DNA of 64,000 nucleotides from Sporosarcina luteola (GCF_023715245.1 NZ_JAMBNV010000001.1:248001-312000); one strand, 5' to 3'; shown: positions 26,241-36,441, counted from the stretch's first letter. The notes: a model not told the origin generated them from the letters alone. Numbers and translations: made by a program.

Positions 26241-27554
26241 TTAAAAGAAATAAAGCCCGATACTCACGACAATACCACTCAACAACAAGACGAACACACA
26301 ATAGCCCATAATGTCCTTCGCGCGCAATCCTGCAATCGCAAGTGCAGGCAATGCCCAGAACGGCTGGATCATATTCGTCCATGCATCGCCCCATGCGATG
26401 GCCATCGCAGTCTTCGAGTAGCTGACGCCAAGCGTTTGAGCCGCATCAAGCATGACCGGCGCTTGTACAGCCCATTGTCCTCCGCCTGACGGTACGAAGA
26501 AGTTAACGAGTCCCGCCGCATAAAATGTGAAGAGCGGGAAGGTCGCTTCGGTTGAAATGCTGACAAACCATTGCGACATGACTTTCGCTAGTTCTGAATC
26601 TACCATCATGCCCATGATCCCTGCGTAGAACGGGAACTGGATGATAATTCCACCTGACGTTTTGACTGCATTTGCAACTGCTGCAAGAAAACGTTTTGGC
26701 GTGCCGTGGAAAATGATGCCGAGAATAAAGAAAATCAGATTGACGATATTCAGGTTCAAGTCGAAACCTTTAGTGACAAAGTGCTGTACAAGATAGACGA
26801 CACCTAATGCACCGATCAGCATGGAAAGGATCACACTATTTTCAAGCCGCGCAGCAGGCGTTTTTTCCTCTGCTTCTTCCACTTCGATTTCCTCTTCCAA
26901 CAATTTTGGATCGACGCTGACCGTATCCTCCGGTTTTGGCATCATGAAACGGTTTAACAACGGTAAAGTTATGAATAGAACTGCGATAATGAATAGATTA
27001 TACGTTGAAAAAATCGTTTCGGACGTTGGAACGACACCCATCATGTTGGCGTACGGATGATCCTCCGTCGCGATGGACAATGGAATCGATCCGCCAAGCC
27101 CTCCATGCCAGATGATGAAACCGGAGTAAGCGCTTGCAATCAATAGCCGGTAATCGACAGTCGTCACTTTTTTGGCGATTTCCTTAGCGAACAACGCCCC
27201 GATGACGAGACCGAATCCCCAGTTGATCCAACAAGCGATGAGCGATACGACGGTCACGAGTAGAATCGCTGTACCAGGCGACTTCGCCAATCCTGCCAAT
27301 GAACTCAATATCTTCTTGAAAAAAGGACTGCTTGCCAATACATGTCCCGCAACTAATACGATGACCATCTGCATTGTAAATGCGAGAAGCCCCCAGAAAC
27401 CATTCCCCCAGTGGACAGTCATCTCGAGCGGACCCGAATCCGTCAGTCCAACACCGAGCAAAAAGACAAGCAGTGTCAGAATGGCAACGAATATGTATGG
27501 ATCAGGCAAGTATCTTTCCATGATCCTATTCGACCATCTTGTAAGTGTTTTCAT
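26241..27554 (-). CDS. atoE: Short-chain fatty acid transporter (AtoE family)
   Basis: A 437-residue polytopic membrane protein of the AtoE/TIGR00366 family, which imports short-chain fatty acids such as butyrate or acetoacetate. Characteristic segments are SLIACWINWGFGLVIGALFAKE, ASAYSGFIIWHGGLGGSIPLS and FFVPSGGGQWAVQAPVMLDAA. The ATG is followed by an amphipathic start (MKTLTRWSNRIMERYLPDPYIF region). It is a single-gene unit; the AtoD/AtoA enzymes of the E. coli pathway are not nearby, so the physiological substrate is uncertain. Confidence 0.88.
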   Translation of the reverse strand: MKTLTRWSNRIMERYLPDPYIFVAILTLLVFLLGVGLTDSGPLEMTVHWGNGFWGLLAFTMQMVIVLVAGHVLASSPFFKKILSSLAGLAKSPGTAILLVTVVSLIACWINWGFGLVIGALFAKEIAKKVTTVDYRLLIASAYSGFIIWHGGLGGSIPLSIATEDHPYANMMGVVPTSETIFSTYNLFIIAVLFITLPLLNRFMMPKPEDTVSVDPKLLEEEIEVEEAEEKTPAARLENSVILSMLIGALGVVYLVQHFVTKGFDLNLNIVNLIFFILGIIFHGTPKRFLAAVANAVKTSGGIIIQFPFYAGIMGMMVDSELAKVMSQWFVSISTEATFPLFTFYAAGLVNFFVPSGGGQWAVQAPVMLDAAQTLGVSYSKTAMAIAWGDAWTNMIQPFWALPALAIAGLRAKDIMGYCVFVLLLSGIVVSIGLYFF

Positions 27555-27701
27555 TCCCCTATACCCCCTATGTTATTTTACCCACTCTATAAGACTACCA
27601 TATTCGAATGGAACCACAAAAATGTTTTTTCCGAAAGGTGAAACGTAAATCTCTCCGACAAGTCTACTAAGTAAAGAAGCAGACAAAGAAAGGTGATGAA
27701 A

Positions 27702-29597
27702 TTGAGGAAACCGATAATATGGTTGATCATTTCGATGATTTTATTCATGGTCGTTGCAGGCATTTCGATCTTCACGAAGAAGGCGGACGTTTCCGCCTAT
27801 GGTTCTATCGATTCGATCAGCTCTGAGGAAGATTTGAAAGCATATTTCAAAAGAGCAAAAGATATGCAGTCCGTCGCGGTAAGGTTTGATGGAGTTGAAG
27901 AGTCTTCGGAAAAAGCCTCCATGGACAGTGCGGAGTCATCGAATGCGGTAGGCGGAGGTGATCATTCTTCGACGAATAATCAAGTTGAAGGCGTTGATGA
28001 ATCGGATATGGTGAAAACGGATGGCGAATATATCTATTCCATTTTTGCAGGCACGTCTGTGAAAGTCGTTGATATCCGAAACCCTCAAAAGATGAAAGTC
28101 GCGGCTGAAATTAAACCGGGTGACGACTATTATCCGTCACAGCTATTTTTACATGACGACTTACTCATTGTTCTCGGAGAAAAAATGCAGCGCTATCCGG
28201 ATACGGATAAATCAAATGCAATGGATAAAATGATGCCGATGAACAGCTTGACGACTGTCCGTCTGTACAACATCGAAATGCCGGAAAAGCCAGTGTTCAT
28301 CCGTGAAATTGGAGTGGAAGGCTATATGAAAAGCGCCCGGAAGACGGGGGGCATGCTTTATCTCGTGACAAATGTATTTCCGAACTTCTGGGCAATGGAA
28401 GAAATCGAAGGAGACGCATTGCGTCCGCGCATTTTGGATTCGAATGAAAAAGAAGAGAAATTCATGGAATTCAAGGATATCTCCATTTTACCTGGAGCGG
28501 TGGATCCTTCCTATTCCGTTATCGCTTCAATTGACTTGACGACGCCGAAAACGGCAGAGCTGAAAACGAAAGGGTTCCTCGGCAGCAGCGACCAGATGTA
28601 CATGACGAAAGACCATCTTTACTTAACGGCATTGAAATATGAAAAGAGCACGAATTCCCGTGGTGCTGAAATCATGATCTGGAATCCGGGTAAAGCGGAT
28701 ACCGAGATATTCAAATTCAAACTGGACGGGACAAATGTTGATTTTTATCAATCTGCCGAGTTGAGCGGGACGATTTTGAACCAATTCTCGATGGATGAAT
28801 ACAAAGGGAATTTCCGTGTTGTCATGACGGAAGGGAATATGTGGGACGACAAAAACCCGTCCAAAAACCATCTGTATATTTTGAATGAAAAGATGGAAAT
28901 GACCGGATCGGTGAAAGGCCTTGCTAAAGGGGAGCGCATCTACTCCGCGCGATTCATGGGGGATAAGGCGTATATGGTGACGTTCAGGGAGACTGACCCG
29001 CTTTTCGTCATCGATGTTGCGGATCCAGCGAAGCCGAAAGTGTTGGGCGAGTTGAAAATACCGGGGTTCTCAAATTACTTGCACCCATTGGATGAAAATC
29101 ATTTGATCGGTTTCGGCTATGACACAGTTGCGCAGAAAAATCCTTCGGGAGGTGAGCCGTTGATCCTCACCAAAGGGATGAAGATCTCACTGTTCGACGT
29201 AACCGATTTTCATAATCCGAAAGAGAAATATACGGAAATCATTGGAGGGCGGGGCACGTACTCACCTCTGCAATACGACCATAAAGCGCTGTTCCAGCAT
29301 AAGAAGAGAAATCTGTTCGGCTTCCCGGTCAGCATGTATGAAGAAGGGGCTAAGGATTTCGAAGTGGACTATAAAGGTTCCGGAGCTCTCATTTATGAAA
29401 TTACACCGGATAGTGGAATCGTACTGAAGGGCGATTTGGTGCAAAAGAAAGCGTCCGGAGAACAATACGAAGAATGGGAGAAGCAGATCCAACGGTTACT
29501 GTACAGCGGCGACAGCGTGTTCACGCTATCGATGGACGAAGTCAAAAGCTATAAGCTCGACTCGTTTAAGGAAATCAGCACGTTGAAGATGAACTGA
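27702..29597 (+). CDS. Membrane-anchored beta-propeller domain protein
   Basis: About 631 residues, with one N-terminal membrane segment (LIISMILFMVVAGISIF) and an extracellular domain of the COG4880 beta-propeller type. Blade-like repeats can be followed: EGVDESDMVKTDGEYIYSIFAG opens the domain, then KVVDIRNPQKMKVAAEI, LYNIEMPEKPVFIREIGVEG, IASIDLTTPK, LFVIDVADPAKPKVLGEL and LFDVTDFHNPKEKYTEI. I prefer the TTG at 27702, eight nt after GAAAGG, because ATG and GTG codons just upstream are too close to that site. The role is unknown; the fold suggests protein binding at the cell surface. Confidence 0.8.
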   Translation: MRKPIIWLIISMILFMVVAGISIFTKKADVSAYGSIDSISSEEDLKAYFKRAKDMQSVAVRFDGVEESSEKASMDSAESSNAVGGGDHSSTNNQVEGVDESDMVKTDGEYIYSIFAGTSVKVVDIRNPQKMKVAAEIKPGDDYYPSQLFLHDDLLIVLGEKMQRYPDTDKSNAMDKMMPMNSLTTVRLYNIEMPEKPVFIREIGVEGYMKSARKTGGMLYLVTNVFPNFWAMEEIEGDALRPRILDSNEKEEKFMEFKDISILPGAVDPSYSVIASIDLTTPKTAELKTKGFLGSSDQMYMTKDHLYLTALKYEKSTNSRGAEIMIWNPGKADTEIFKFKLDGTNVDFYQSAELSGTILNQFSMDEYKGNFRVVMTEGNMWDDKNPSKNHLYILNEKMEMTGSVKGLAKGERIYSARFMGDKAYMVTFRETDPLFVIDVADPAKPKVLGELKIPGFSNYLHPLDENHLIGFGYDTVAQKNPSGGEPLILTKGMKISLFDVTDFHNPKEKYTEIIGGRGTYSPLQYDHKALFQHKKRNLFGFPVSMYEEGAKDFEVDYKGSGALIYEITPDSGIVLKGDLVQKKASGEQYEEWEKQIQRLLYSGDSVFTLSMDEVKSYKLDSFKEISTLKMN

Positions 29598-29608
29598 TGG
29601 GAAAGGGG

Positions 29609-29636
29609 AGGGAGAGCATGCGCTCCCTCTTTTTTT
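29609..29636 (+). terminator. Intrinsic terminator after the beta-propeller gene
   Basis: The near-perfect hairpin AGGGAG-AGCATGCG-CTCCCT is followed by CTTTTTTT. Confidence 0.85.
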
Positions 29637-29646
29637 AGTTGAGATG

Positions 29647-29960
29647 ATCATGCAAGGGCCCATTTTTTGCGGTTCAAGGTCCATTCTTTTGATCAAGGGC
29701 CCATTCATTACGGTTCAAGGTCCATTCTTTTGATCAAGGGCCCATTCATTACGGTTCAGGGTCCATTCTTTTGATCAAGGGCCCATTCATTGCGTTTCAG
29801 GGTCCATTCTTTTGATCAAGGGCCCATTCATTGCGTTTCAGGGTCCATTCTTTTGATCAAGGGCTCATTCATTGTGGTTCAGGGTCCATTCTTTTGATCA
29901 AGGGTCCATTCATTCCGTTTCAAGGTCCATTCTTCCGCGCAAGAATTCATTCATTCCATC
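29647..29960. repeat. Intergenic tandem array F, about seven 42 bp (2 x 21) units
   Basis: A 42 bp unit built from two related 21 bp halves: GATCAAGGGCCCATTCATT and a half with GGTTCAAGGTCCATTCTTT. About seven copies fill the gap between the beta-propeller gene and the EAL gene. Both halves keep AAGGNCCATTC, so the ancestral unit was probably 21 bp. Confidence 0.9.
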
Positions 29961-29967
29961 AATCAAA

Positions 29968-29999
29968 AAAACGGAACCGCACCCTAGCGGCTCCGTTCC
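29968..29999 (-). terminator. Terminator of the EAL gene
   Basis: The inverted repeat AACGGAACCGC / GCGGCTCCGTT lies just after the minus-strand stop, with an A run on the plus strand (T run in the transcript). Confidence 0.7.
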
Positions 30000-31649
30000 T
30001 TATGAAATCTCAGCCCCTTTTACAGGACCTCCGATATAATACCCCTGAACAGCATCAACGCCCATTTCCTTCAATGCTTCGAACTGTTCCTCAGTTTCGA
30101 CGCCTTCTGCAATAACATATAGGCCCATTGATTTGCTGAAAAGGATCATCCCTTCGACGAGCTGCCGTGTTTTAGGCATCGTAAGCAGGGAATTGATGAA
30201 CACTTTATCGATTTTAACTTTGGAAATCGGTAACTGCTGCATATACCGGAAAGAGGCATATCCCGTTCCGAAATCATCCAGGATGAAGCGTATACCGGTC
30301 TCTTCAAACGCTTTCATTTGTTGGATGATCGCATGTTCCTGTTCAGCTTGGAAGGCGAACTTCTCCGTAATCTCCAGCTCGATCTTATCAGCAGGGCACT
30401 TCGTCTTTTCGAGAATGCCTGTCAGCTTTTCCTTCATTTGTGAGGAATCGCCGAACTCCCGCACAGATGAATTGACTGAAATGCGGATATCCGGCCGATC
30501 GGCCATGAGCTTCACCGCGAGTGATGCAGCTTCCTCAAGAACATAGGCCCCAATGGCATGAATCAACCCGTTCTCCTCCGCAATCGGTATGAGCTCATCC
30601 GGTTGGATATGCCCGATTTCCGCATCCTCCCAACGGACAAGCGCTTCGTACACGAGAACTTTGCCCGTCGCAATATCCAATTGCGGCTGGTAGACGACCT
30701 GCAAGTTGTTGTGGTCAAGAGCTGTCAGCATCTTCTTGTCGATGAGGGAGCGGCGGTTCAACTCTTTGTGGGACTCGGCTGATAAGGAGGAAATGCGCCC
30801 TCCGCCTTGCTCAGTAATGGTCTTTGTTGCTGCCAATGCTGCTTTGTACAGATGTGAATAGGAGGATTGATCTTCCGGGAAGCGCACGATTCCGCCACTT
30901 ACCGATAAAGGCAATGAGTGGTTTTCAACATAGATCGGCTGTTCCTTCAAGAACTCCAGGAATCCTTGGACGAACCAATCCCCGAAGGATGTTAAAACGA
31001 CAAATTGGCTTACTCCGACCCTTGCGATCGGATCACCTTGGAAAAACCGTTTCAACCGGTTCGTGAATTCTTGGATTAAAACCGATTCCGAATCATACGA
31101 CTGAAGATCTTTCAGTGTATAATAGTGATCGATTGCTATGTAGACGAACGAAAAGTGCCGGTCCTCAGCAATATATTCATTGACCATCGTCTCCAATTTA
31201 TGCCGGCTCATCAATCCTGTTTCAAAATCGATAAAGGCGATTTGTTGGAGTTTCTCCTTCAGCTCTACTTCTACTGTAATGTCGAGCTCTAGAAACGTGC
31301 AGGACGTGAGTGTATCCTCGTCGTCAAGTACGGGTACTGCCATCATTTGTACGTAATAGGGCTCGCCGTGCCGCGTAAGTTTTTCAACTTTGCCGAACCA
31401 GGATTTCCCGTTCGTCACCCGGTTCCATATCGCATGGGCCTGCGCTTGGCTATGTTCATCCTCGGAAAACATTTGCCAAAAGGATTTTCCGAGAATTCGT
31501 TTTGGTGTCCAATTGCTTGAAGCTAGGAAGTTATGATTCGTATAAGTAATCAAGCCTTCACCATCCGTACGGGTCACCATTAAGAACTCTACAAGACTGT
31601 CCATGACTAGCGGCAGCTCGGTTCTATTTGCTTGGTTTGCCGATTTCAT
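30000..31649 (-). CDS. PAS-GGDEF(degenerate)-EAL protein, probable c-di-GMP phosphodiesterase
   Basis: A 549-residue cytosolic signalling protein. Residues about 15-130 form a PAS sensor. Residues 145-295 are a GGDEF fold whose active loop reads VGVSQF instead of GGDEF, so cyclase activity is unlikely. Residues 305-549 are an EAL domain with the expected active-site residues: EALVRW, SVNSSVREF, ELEITE, DDFGTGY, KIDKVF and EGVETEEQ. It is therefore predicted to hydrolyse c-di-GMP in response to a PAS ligand or redox state. It is transcribed alone, divergent from the DMT transporter gene, with AAAGGGG before the ATG. Confidence 0.88.
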   Translation of the reverse strand: MKSANQANRTELPLVMDSLVEFLMVTRTDGEGLITYTNHNFLASSNWTPKRILGKSFWQMFSEDEHSQAQAHAIWNRVTNGKSWFGKVEKLTRHGEPYYVQMMAVPVLDDEDTLTSCTFLELDITVEVELKEKLQQIAFIDFETGLMSRHKLETMVNEYIAEDRHFSFVYIAIDHYYTLKDLQSYDSESVLIQEFTNRLKRFFQGDPIARVGVSQFVVLTSFGDWFVQGFLEFLKEQPIYVENHSLPLSVSGGIVRFPEDQSSYSHLYKAALAATKTITEQGGGRISSLSAESHKELNRRSLIDKKMLTALDHNNLQVVYQPQLDIATGKVLVYEALVRWEDAEIGHIQPDELIPIAEENGLIHAIGAYVLEEAASLAVKLMADRPDIRISVNSSVREFGDSSQMKEKLTGILEKTKCPADKIELEITEKFAFQAEQEHAIIQQMKAFEETGIRFILDDFGTGYASFRYMQQLPISKVKIDKVFINSLLTMPKTRQLVEGMILFSKSMGLYVIAEGVETEEQFEALKEMGVDAVQGYYIGGPVKGAEIS

Positions 31650-31781
31650 CTTTTTGTCCCCTTTCGGATGTCGTATGTATTTTATTATATAGGAAGTTCA
31701 GTGAATTTACATTACATCTTTTATGGCGGATTGAACACATCTATGAAGTTACTAAACAACTGTAAAAGGTGGTGGAATGAT

Positions 31782-32684
31782 ATGGAAAGAGCGAAAGGGA
31801 TATTCATGATCATCATCGGGGCTATGCTCTGGGGTGCGACGGGGCCAATGATGGAATGGATTCTGATATCGGGTAAAATGTCCGTCTCCTTCATGCTAAT
31901 CGTCCGGCTTTTAATTGCCGGCGTGGCGCTTCTTCTCCTATTAAAAATGAAAGGCATACATATTACACGCCCGCTCCGTCATAAGGTGTGGCTGCGTCAA
32001 ATGGCCATTTTCGGCGTTATCGGAATGCTCGGCGTCCAATTTTCATTCGCAGGCTCCATCAACACGAGCAACGCGGTCGTTGCGACGCTGTTTCAATTCC
32101 TAGCGCCGATCTATATCATCCTTTTCGTTTCAATCAGGCAAAAGGTGCGCCCGCCAGCATCCCAAGTGATCGGAATGGTTGTTACAATGGTCGGCCTCTT
32201 CCTGCTTTTGACAAATGGGACTCTTTCCGACTTTGCATTGACGAAGGAGGCGCTATTCTTCGGGCTCGCTGTTGGATTCACATTCGCATTCTACACACTG
32301 TATCCAGTTCGGCTCATGAATGAATGGGGCGTCCTCCTCTCCGTTGGATGGGGCATGCTCATCGGAGGACTGACGCTCCTTCTCATGAATATATTGAGGT
32401 TCGGTAAAGAGATTGGTGCGCTCGCCGACGTGAACCTGTCACTGATGCTGTTACTCATCATCATCGTCGGAACGGCCGCATTCCTTCTATTCCTCAGCAG
32501 CATGAAATATATATCGCCGGTGGAAACGAGCATCCTTTCCAGCTTCGAACCATTGACGGCAATAATCATTTCCGTCATCTGGTTTGGCAGTGTGTTAGGC
32601 CTTTGGCAAATGGTCGGAGGCGCAATCATGCTCCTCGGCGTCACAGGGATTTCAGTGGCGGGAAGCAAGGCAAAAGAAGACTAA
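31782..32684 (+). CDS. DMT-superfamily (EamA) transporter
   Basis: A 300-residue inner-membrane protein with ten predicted segments and two EamA repeats. The first repeat opens with GAMLWGATGPMMEW and the second contains YISPVETSILSSFEPLTAIIIS. Such proteins export amino acids or other metabolites; the substrate is unknown. The ATG at 31782 follows AAAGGTGGTGG, and the frame upstream of it is not protein-like. A terminator follows. Confidence 0.85.
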   Translation: MERAKGIFMIIIGAMLWGATGPMMEWILISGKMSVSFMLIVRLLIAGVALLLLLKMKGIHITRPLRHKVWLRQMAIFGVIGMLGVQFSFAGSINTSNAVVATLFQFLAPIYIILFVSIRQKVRPPASQVIGMVVTMVGLFLLLTNGTLSDFALTKEALFFGLAVGFTFAFYTLYPVRLMNEWGVLLSVGWGMLIGGLTLLLMNILRFGKEIGALADVNLSLMLLLIIIVGTAAFLLFLSSMKYISPVETSILSSFEPLTAIIISVIWFGSVLGLWQMVGGAIMLLGVTGISVAGSKAKED

Positions 32685-32692
32685 TTGATTAC

Positions 32693-32724
32693 ACCGGAAT
32701 CCTGCATAGGCTTCCGGTTTTTAG
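32693..32724 (+). terminator. Intrinsic terminator after DMT transporter
   Basis: ACCGGAA pairs with TTCCGGT across a 12-nt loop, followed by a T run. Confidence 0.75.
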
Positions 32725-32802
32725 GGTAATAAAATAAAGTCCTGTAGCCCGATATAACAAGGCTCTCAATGTCTGAACTTCCGGATTAATCAATATACGT
32801 CC

Positions 32803-32838
32803 TATACAGAATTCGCTCCCTATGTCATAATGGTGACA
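32803..32838 (+). promoter_or_regulatory. Possible promoter and operator of the ABC exporter pair
   Basis: TATACA-N17-CATAAT overlaps the palindrome TGTCA-N6-TGACA (32823-32838). A short TTCGT/ACGAA hairpin followed by six T residues (32849-32872) sits just before the ribosome site and could be a weak attenuator. Confidence 0.3.
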
Positions 32839-32885
32839 ATAAAAATAATTCGTAATACGAAAGAGTTTTTTGGGGGTCCGGTAAG

Positions 32886-34628
32886 ATGAAAACAGTTTTC
32901 TCCTTTGCAAAGCCGTATAAATGGCCGATATTCATTGCCTTATTCCTTATGCTGACCGAACTTTCGGTCGAGCTGATCCAGCCATTATTAATAAAGAAAA
33001 TTATCGATGACGGCATATTGGCGGAAGATGTCAGCGTCATTTGGACATGGGGAAGCGTCATGATGGGTCTGGCGTTCGTTGCATTCTTATCCGGTGCAAT
33101 CAATTCCTTCTTCGCCGCCCACGCCGCGCAAAGCTTTGCGTTCGACTTGCGGCAAGCGCTATTCCGCCAAGTGCAGTCATTTTCCATGGCGACCTTCTTA
33201 CGGTTCCCGACAGCGGGTTTGATCACGCGCATGACGAGCGATGTAACGATGGTGCAAAACGTCCTGTTCATGTCGCTGCGGATCATGATGCGTGCGCCTT
33301 TGCTCGTAATCGGAAGCTTGGTCATGGCATTTTTCGTCAATGTGAAACTGGCACTCTACCTCGTCATCGGTGCGCCGGTCCTGCTCATCTTCCTCTTCGT
33401 AATGGCGAGGAAAGGAGTCGGCTATTTTTCAACGGTGCAACACAGGCTCGACCGAGTGAACCGCGTCATCCAGGAAAACCTGCAGGCGGTCCGTCTTATC
33501 AAAGCGTATTTGCGCGGAATGTACGAAGCGAGCCGATTTTCGAAAGTAGCGGGGGCCCTCCGGAAAGACACCGTCAAAGCGATGCGGATGATGGAGCTCA
33601 TTTTGCCAGTCCTCTTGTTCATCATGAACGTCAGCTTGATGGCTGTCCTCTGGTTCGGTGCCATCGAAATCGGTGATGGGAACGCGCAAGTCGGGGAGCT
33701 TGTCGCAATTGTCAACTATGCAATGCGGATGACCGGCGCATTTTCAATGTTTGCATTCATCATCAGCGCATTATCTCGTGCAAAGGCATCCTCTGAGCGT
33801 ATGGAGGAAGTGCTGCTTGCTGATGAGGATCTTGAAGAAAATACTATGGAAAGCTCGAGTATCGGCAGTCTGGAAGGGGATCTCCGTTTCGATAACGTTT
33901 CTTTCCATTATCAAGGAAAGCCTACACCGATTTTGGATAGTGTGTCCTTCCATGTGGCACCTGGGGAGAAGCTCGCCATCATGGGGGCAACCGGGTCGGG
34001 GAAATCGACGCTTCTCAATCTCATTCCCCGCATGTTCGAAGCGACCGAAGGGAAAATCTACGTCGGCGGAATCGAAGTGAAGGAGTGGGCGTTGAAGGAC
34101 TTACGCGATACAATCGGTCTCGTTCCACAGCAATCGATCCTGTTCACGGGATCGATCCTGGAAAACCTCTCATGGGGGGACAGCGATGCGGAACCTGATG
34201 AACTGATCGAGGCGGCGATGAAAGCGCAGATCCACGAATCTATCGATTTATTCCCACAGAAGTACGGAACGCGGGTCGGACAGAAAGGGGTCAACCTATC
34301 GGGCGGGCAAAAGCAACGGCTTTCAATTGCCCGGGCACTTGTCCGGAAGCCTTCCATCCTTATCCTCGACGACAGCACGAGCGCATTGGACGTTAAAACC
34401 GAGAATGCATTGTGGGAAGCGCTGAAAGGGGAAGCGGCGACGATGCTTGTCGTCACGCAAAAAGTGCAGACGGCTAGAGGTGCGGATCAAATCCTGTTAT
34501 TAGATGAAGGAAAGGTCGTCGGATATGGTACCCACGCCGATCTCATGGAGCAGTCGGCATTATACCGGAAAATAGCCGAATCCCAATCGGAAGAGGAGGT
34601 GGGCGCCGATGTTGCGAACAATTCGTAA
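32886..34628 (+). CDS. yheI: Heterodimeric ABC exporter subunit, YheI/BmrC-like
   Basis: A 580-residue half-transporter: six membrane segments (about residues 10-300) followed by an ATPase domain. Walker A is GATGSGKST, the signature LSGGQKQR, and Walker B ILILDDSTSALD. The residue after Walker B is Asp (LDDST) rather than Glu, which marks the degenerate catalytic site typical of one subunit of heterodimeric exporters. It overlaps the next gene by 20 bases, so the two subunits are made together. In B. subtilis the YheI/YheH (BmrCD) pair exports drugs. Confidence 0.88.
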   Translation: MKTVFSFAKPYKWPIFIALFLMLTELSVELIQPLLIKKIIDDGILAEDVSVIWTWGSVMMGLAFVAFLSGAINSFFAAHAAQSFAFDLRQALFRQVQSFSMATFLRFPTAGLITRMTSDVTMVQNVLFMSLRIMMRAPLLVIGSLVMAFFVNVKLALYLVIGAPVLLIFLFVMARKGVGYFSTVQHRLDRVNRVIQENLQAVRLIKAYLRGMYEASRFSKVAGALRKDTVKAMRMMELILPVLLFIMNVSLMAVLWFGAIEIGDGNAQVGELVAIVNYAMRMTGAFSMFAFIISALSRAKASSERMEEVLLADEDLEENTMESSSIGSLEGDLRFDNVSFHYQGKPTPILDSVSFHVAPGEKLAIMGATGSGKSTLLNLIPRMFEATEGKIYVGGIEVKEWALKDLRDTIGLVPQQSILFTGSILENLSWGDSDAEPDELIEAAMKAQIHESIDLFPQKYGTRVGQKGVNLSGGQKQRLSIARALVRKPSILILDDSTSALDVKTENALWEALKGEAATMLVVTQKVQTARGADQILLLDEGKVVGYGTHADLMEQSALYRKIAESQSEEEVGADVANNS

Positions 34629-36438
34629 ACCGTTCGGATATGAACCGATCATAAAGAAAGAGGACATAAAAGGTCCTGGACGAAAGAAAGTGGAGCGTGC
34701 GAGTGACTGGAAATCGGTGCTCCACCGGATCTGGAAGCTCGTCGATGAACAGCGGGGGCTGCTCATCCTCGTGCTTGCCCTCGTGCTCGTCAGTTCTGCC
34801 CTTGCGCTAATCGGTCCATTCCTGATTGGGAAAATCATCGATGCGCATATCATCCCAATGGAATTCGATGGCTTGGGCGGAAAAATCGGCATGCTGATCG
34901 CGATTTACGCGGGATTGTCCCTTGCCCTTTATTTCCAAAGCTTCTGGATGGTCGGCATTGCACAGCAGACAATTTTCAGGCTGCGGACAAGTCTGTTTTC
35001 CCATCTGCAGACACTGCCAGTCACGTTTTTCGACAAGCGGCAGCATGGCGAATTGATGAGCCGCGTGACGAATGACATCGAAAACGTCAGCCAGACGCTG
35101 AACTCATCGTTCATCCAAGTATTCTCAAGCATTTTGACATTGTCAGGGACGCTCGCCGTGATGCTGTACCTCAGCCCGATTTTGACGTTGCTGACAATGA
35201 TCATTGTTCCTGTCATGTTCATCGCGATTCGGTGGATCACCCGCCGGACGGGATTGCTGTTCAAAGAGCAGCAGCAAGCGGTCGGACAATTGAACGGGAT
35301 GATTGAAGAAACGATTTCAGGACAGCGGATCATCAAGGCATTTTCGCAGGAAGAGCGGGTCATGGAGGAATTCGCGGAAAAGAGCGATCGGCTGCGCCGG
35401 ACGGGCTTCTGGGCACTGACATACTCCGGGTTCATCCCAAAAGTGATGAATATGCTCAACAACGCAGCCTTCGCCATCGTGGCGGGCGTCGGGGGATTGC
35501 TTGCACTGAAGGGGGACGGAATCGTCACAATTGGTACGATCGTCATCTTTTCCGAGTACGCCCGCCAATTCACGAGGCCGCTCAATGATCTTTCCAACCA
35601 ATTCAATACCGTCCTCTCGGCAATTGCGGGAGCGGAACGCGTCTTCAAAATTATGGATGAGCCGATTGAACAAGACGACGCAACGGAGCATGCGGACACA
35701 ATTCTCGCAGGGGACGTCGAATTCAGGAATGTGTCATTCGGCTATACTGTCGACACGGACGGCTATACGGTCGACAACATCTCCTTCCACGTCAAACCTG
35801 GCGAGACGGCGGCTTTCGTCGGAGCGACCGGGGCAGGGAAGACGACAATCATGCAGCTTCTGGCCCGGTTCTATGAAGCGAATGAAGGGCAGATCCTCAT
35901 TGACGGGATTCCCATCAAAGAACTGCCGCGCGAAACATTGCGGAGCCAGACGGCATTCGTTTTGCAGGATCCATTTTTGTTCGAAGCGACCGTCATGGAA
36001 AATATCCGGTACGGCAAGCTTGACGCCACCGACGAAGAAGTGATCGCGGCTGCAAAAGAGGCGAATGCGCATAGCTTCATCTCAAGGCTTGAAAACGGGT
36101 ATGACACCATACTGACAGCGGATGGCGGCGAAATTTCACAAGGACAGAAGCAATTGCTCTCCATCGCAAGGGCGCTCGTCGCAGACCCCGTCTTGCTTTT
36201 GCTCGACGAGGCGACAAGCAGCATCGACACCGTCACCGAACTCGCAATTCAGGAAGCGCTCGACAGGCTCATGGAAGGAAGAACGAGCTTCGTCATCGCC
36301 CACAGGCTGAACACGGTCCGGAAAGCCGACACCGTCTACGTCATGGATCAAGGCAAGCTCATCGAATCCGGCAGCCAAGAAGAATTGATCGAAAAACAAG
36401 GGGTTTATTATACGATGTTGAAGGACTCGAAGATTTGA
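34609..36438 (+). CDS. yheH: Heterodimeric ABC exporter subunit, YheH/BmrD-like
   Basis: A 609-residue partner half-transporter with an N-terminal polar extension, six membrane segments and an ATPase domain. Walker A GATGAGKTT, signature ISQGQKQL and Walker B LLLLDEATSSID, here with the catalytic Glu. The signature reads SQGQ instead of SGGQ. Together with the upstream subunit it should form a multidrug exporter with one canonical and one non-canonical ATP site. Its start lies inside the end of yheI. Confidence 0.88.
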   Translation: MLRTIRKPFGYEPIIKKEDIKGPGRKKVERASDWKSVLHRIWKLVDEQRGLLILVLALVLVSSALALIGPFLIGKIIDAHIIPMEFDGLGGKIGMLIAIYAGLSLALYFQSFWMVGIAQQTIFRLRTSLFSHLQTLPVTFFDKRQHGELMSRVTNDIENVSQTLNSSFIQVFSSILTLSGTLAVMLYLSPILTLLTMIIVPVMFIAIRWITRRTGLLFKEQQQAVGQLNGMIEETISGQRIIKAFSQEERVMEEFAEKSDRLRRTGFWALTYSGFIPKVMNMLNNAAFAIVAGVGGLLALKGDGIVTIGTIVIFSEYARQFTRPLNDLSNQFNTVLSAIAGAERVFKIMDEPIEQDDATEHADTILAGDVEFRNVSFGYTVDTDGYTVDNISFHVKPGETAAFVGATGAGKTTIMQLLARFYEANEGQILIDGIPIKELPRETLRSQTAFVLQDPFLFEATVMENIRYGKLDATDEEVIAAAKEANAHSFISRLENGYDTILTADGGEISQGQKQLLSIARALVADPVLLLLDEATSSIDTVTELAIQEALDRLMEGRTSFVIAHRLNTVRKADTVYVMDQGKLIESGSQEELIEKQGVYYTMLKDSKI

Positions 36439-36441
36439 ACA

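Noticed and set aside
27561..27701. cre or riboswitch upstream of the AtoE and beta-propeller genes
   Set aside because: No match to the cre consensus and no extended conserved stem pattern was found.
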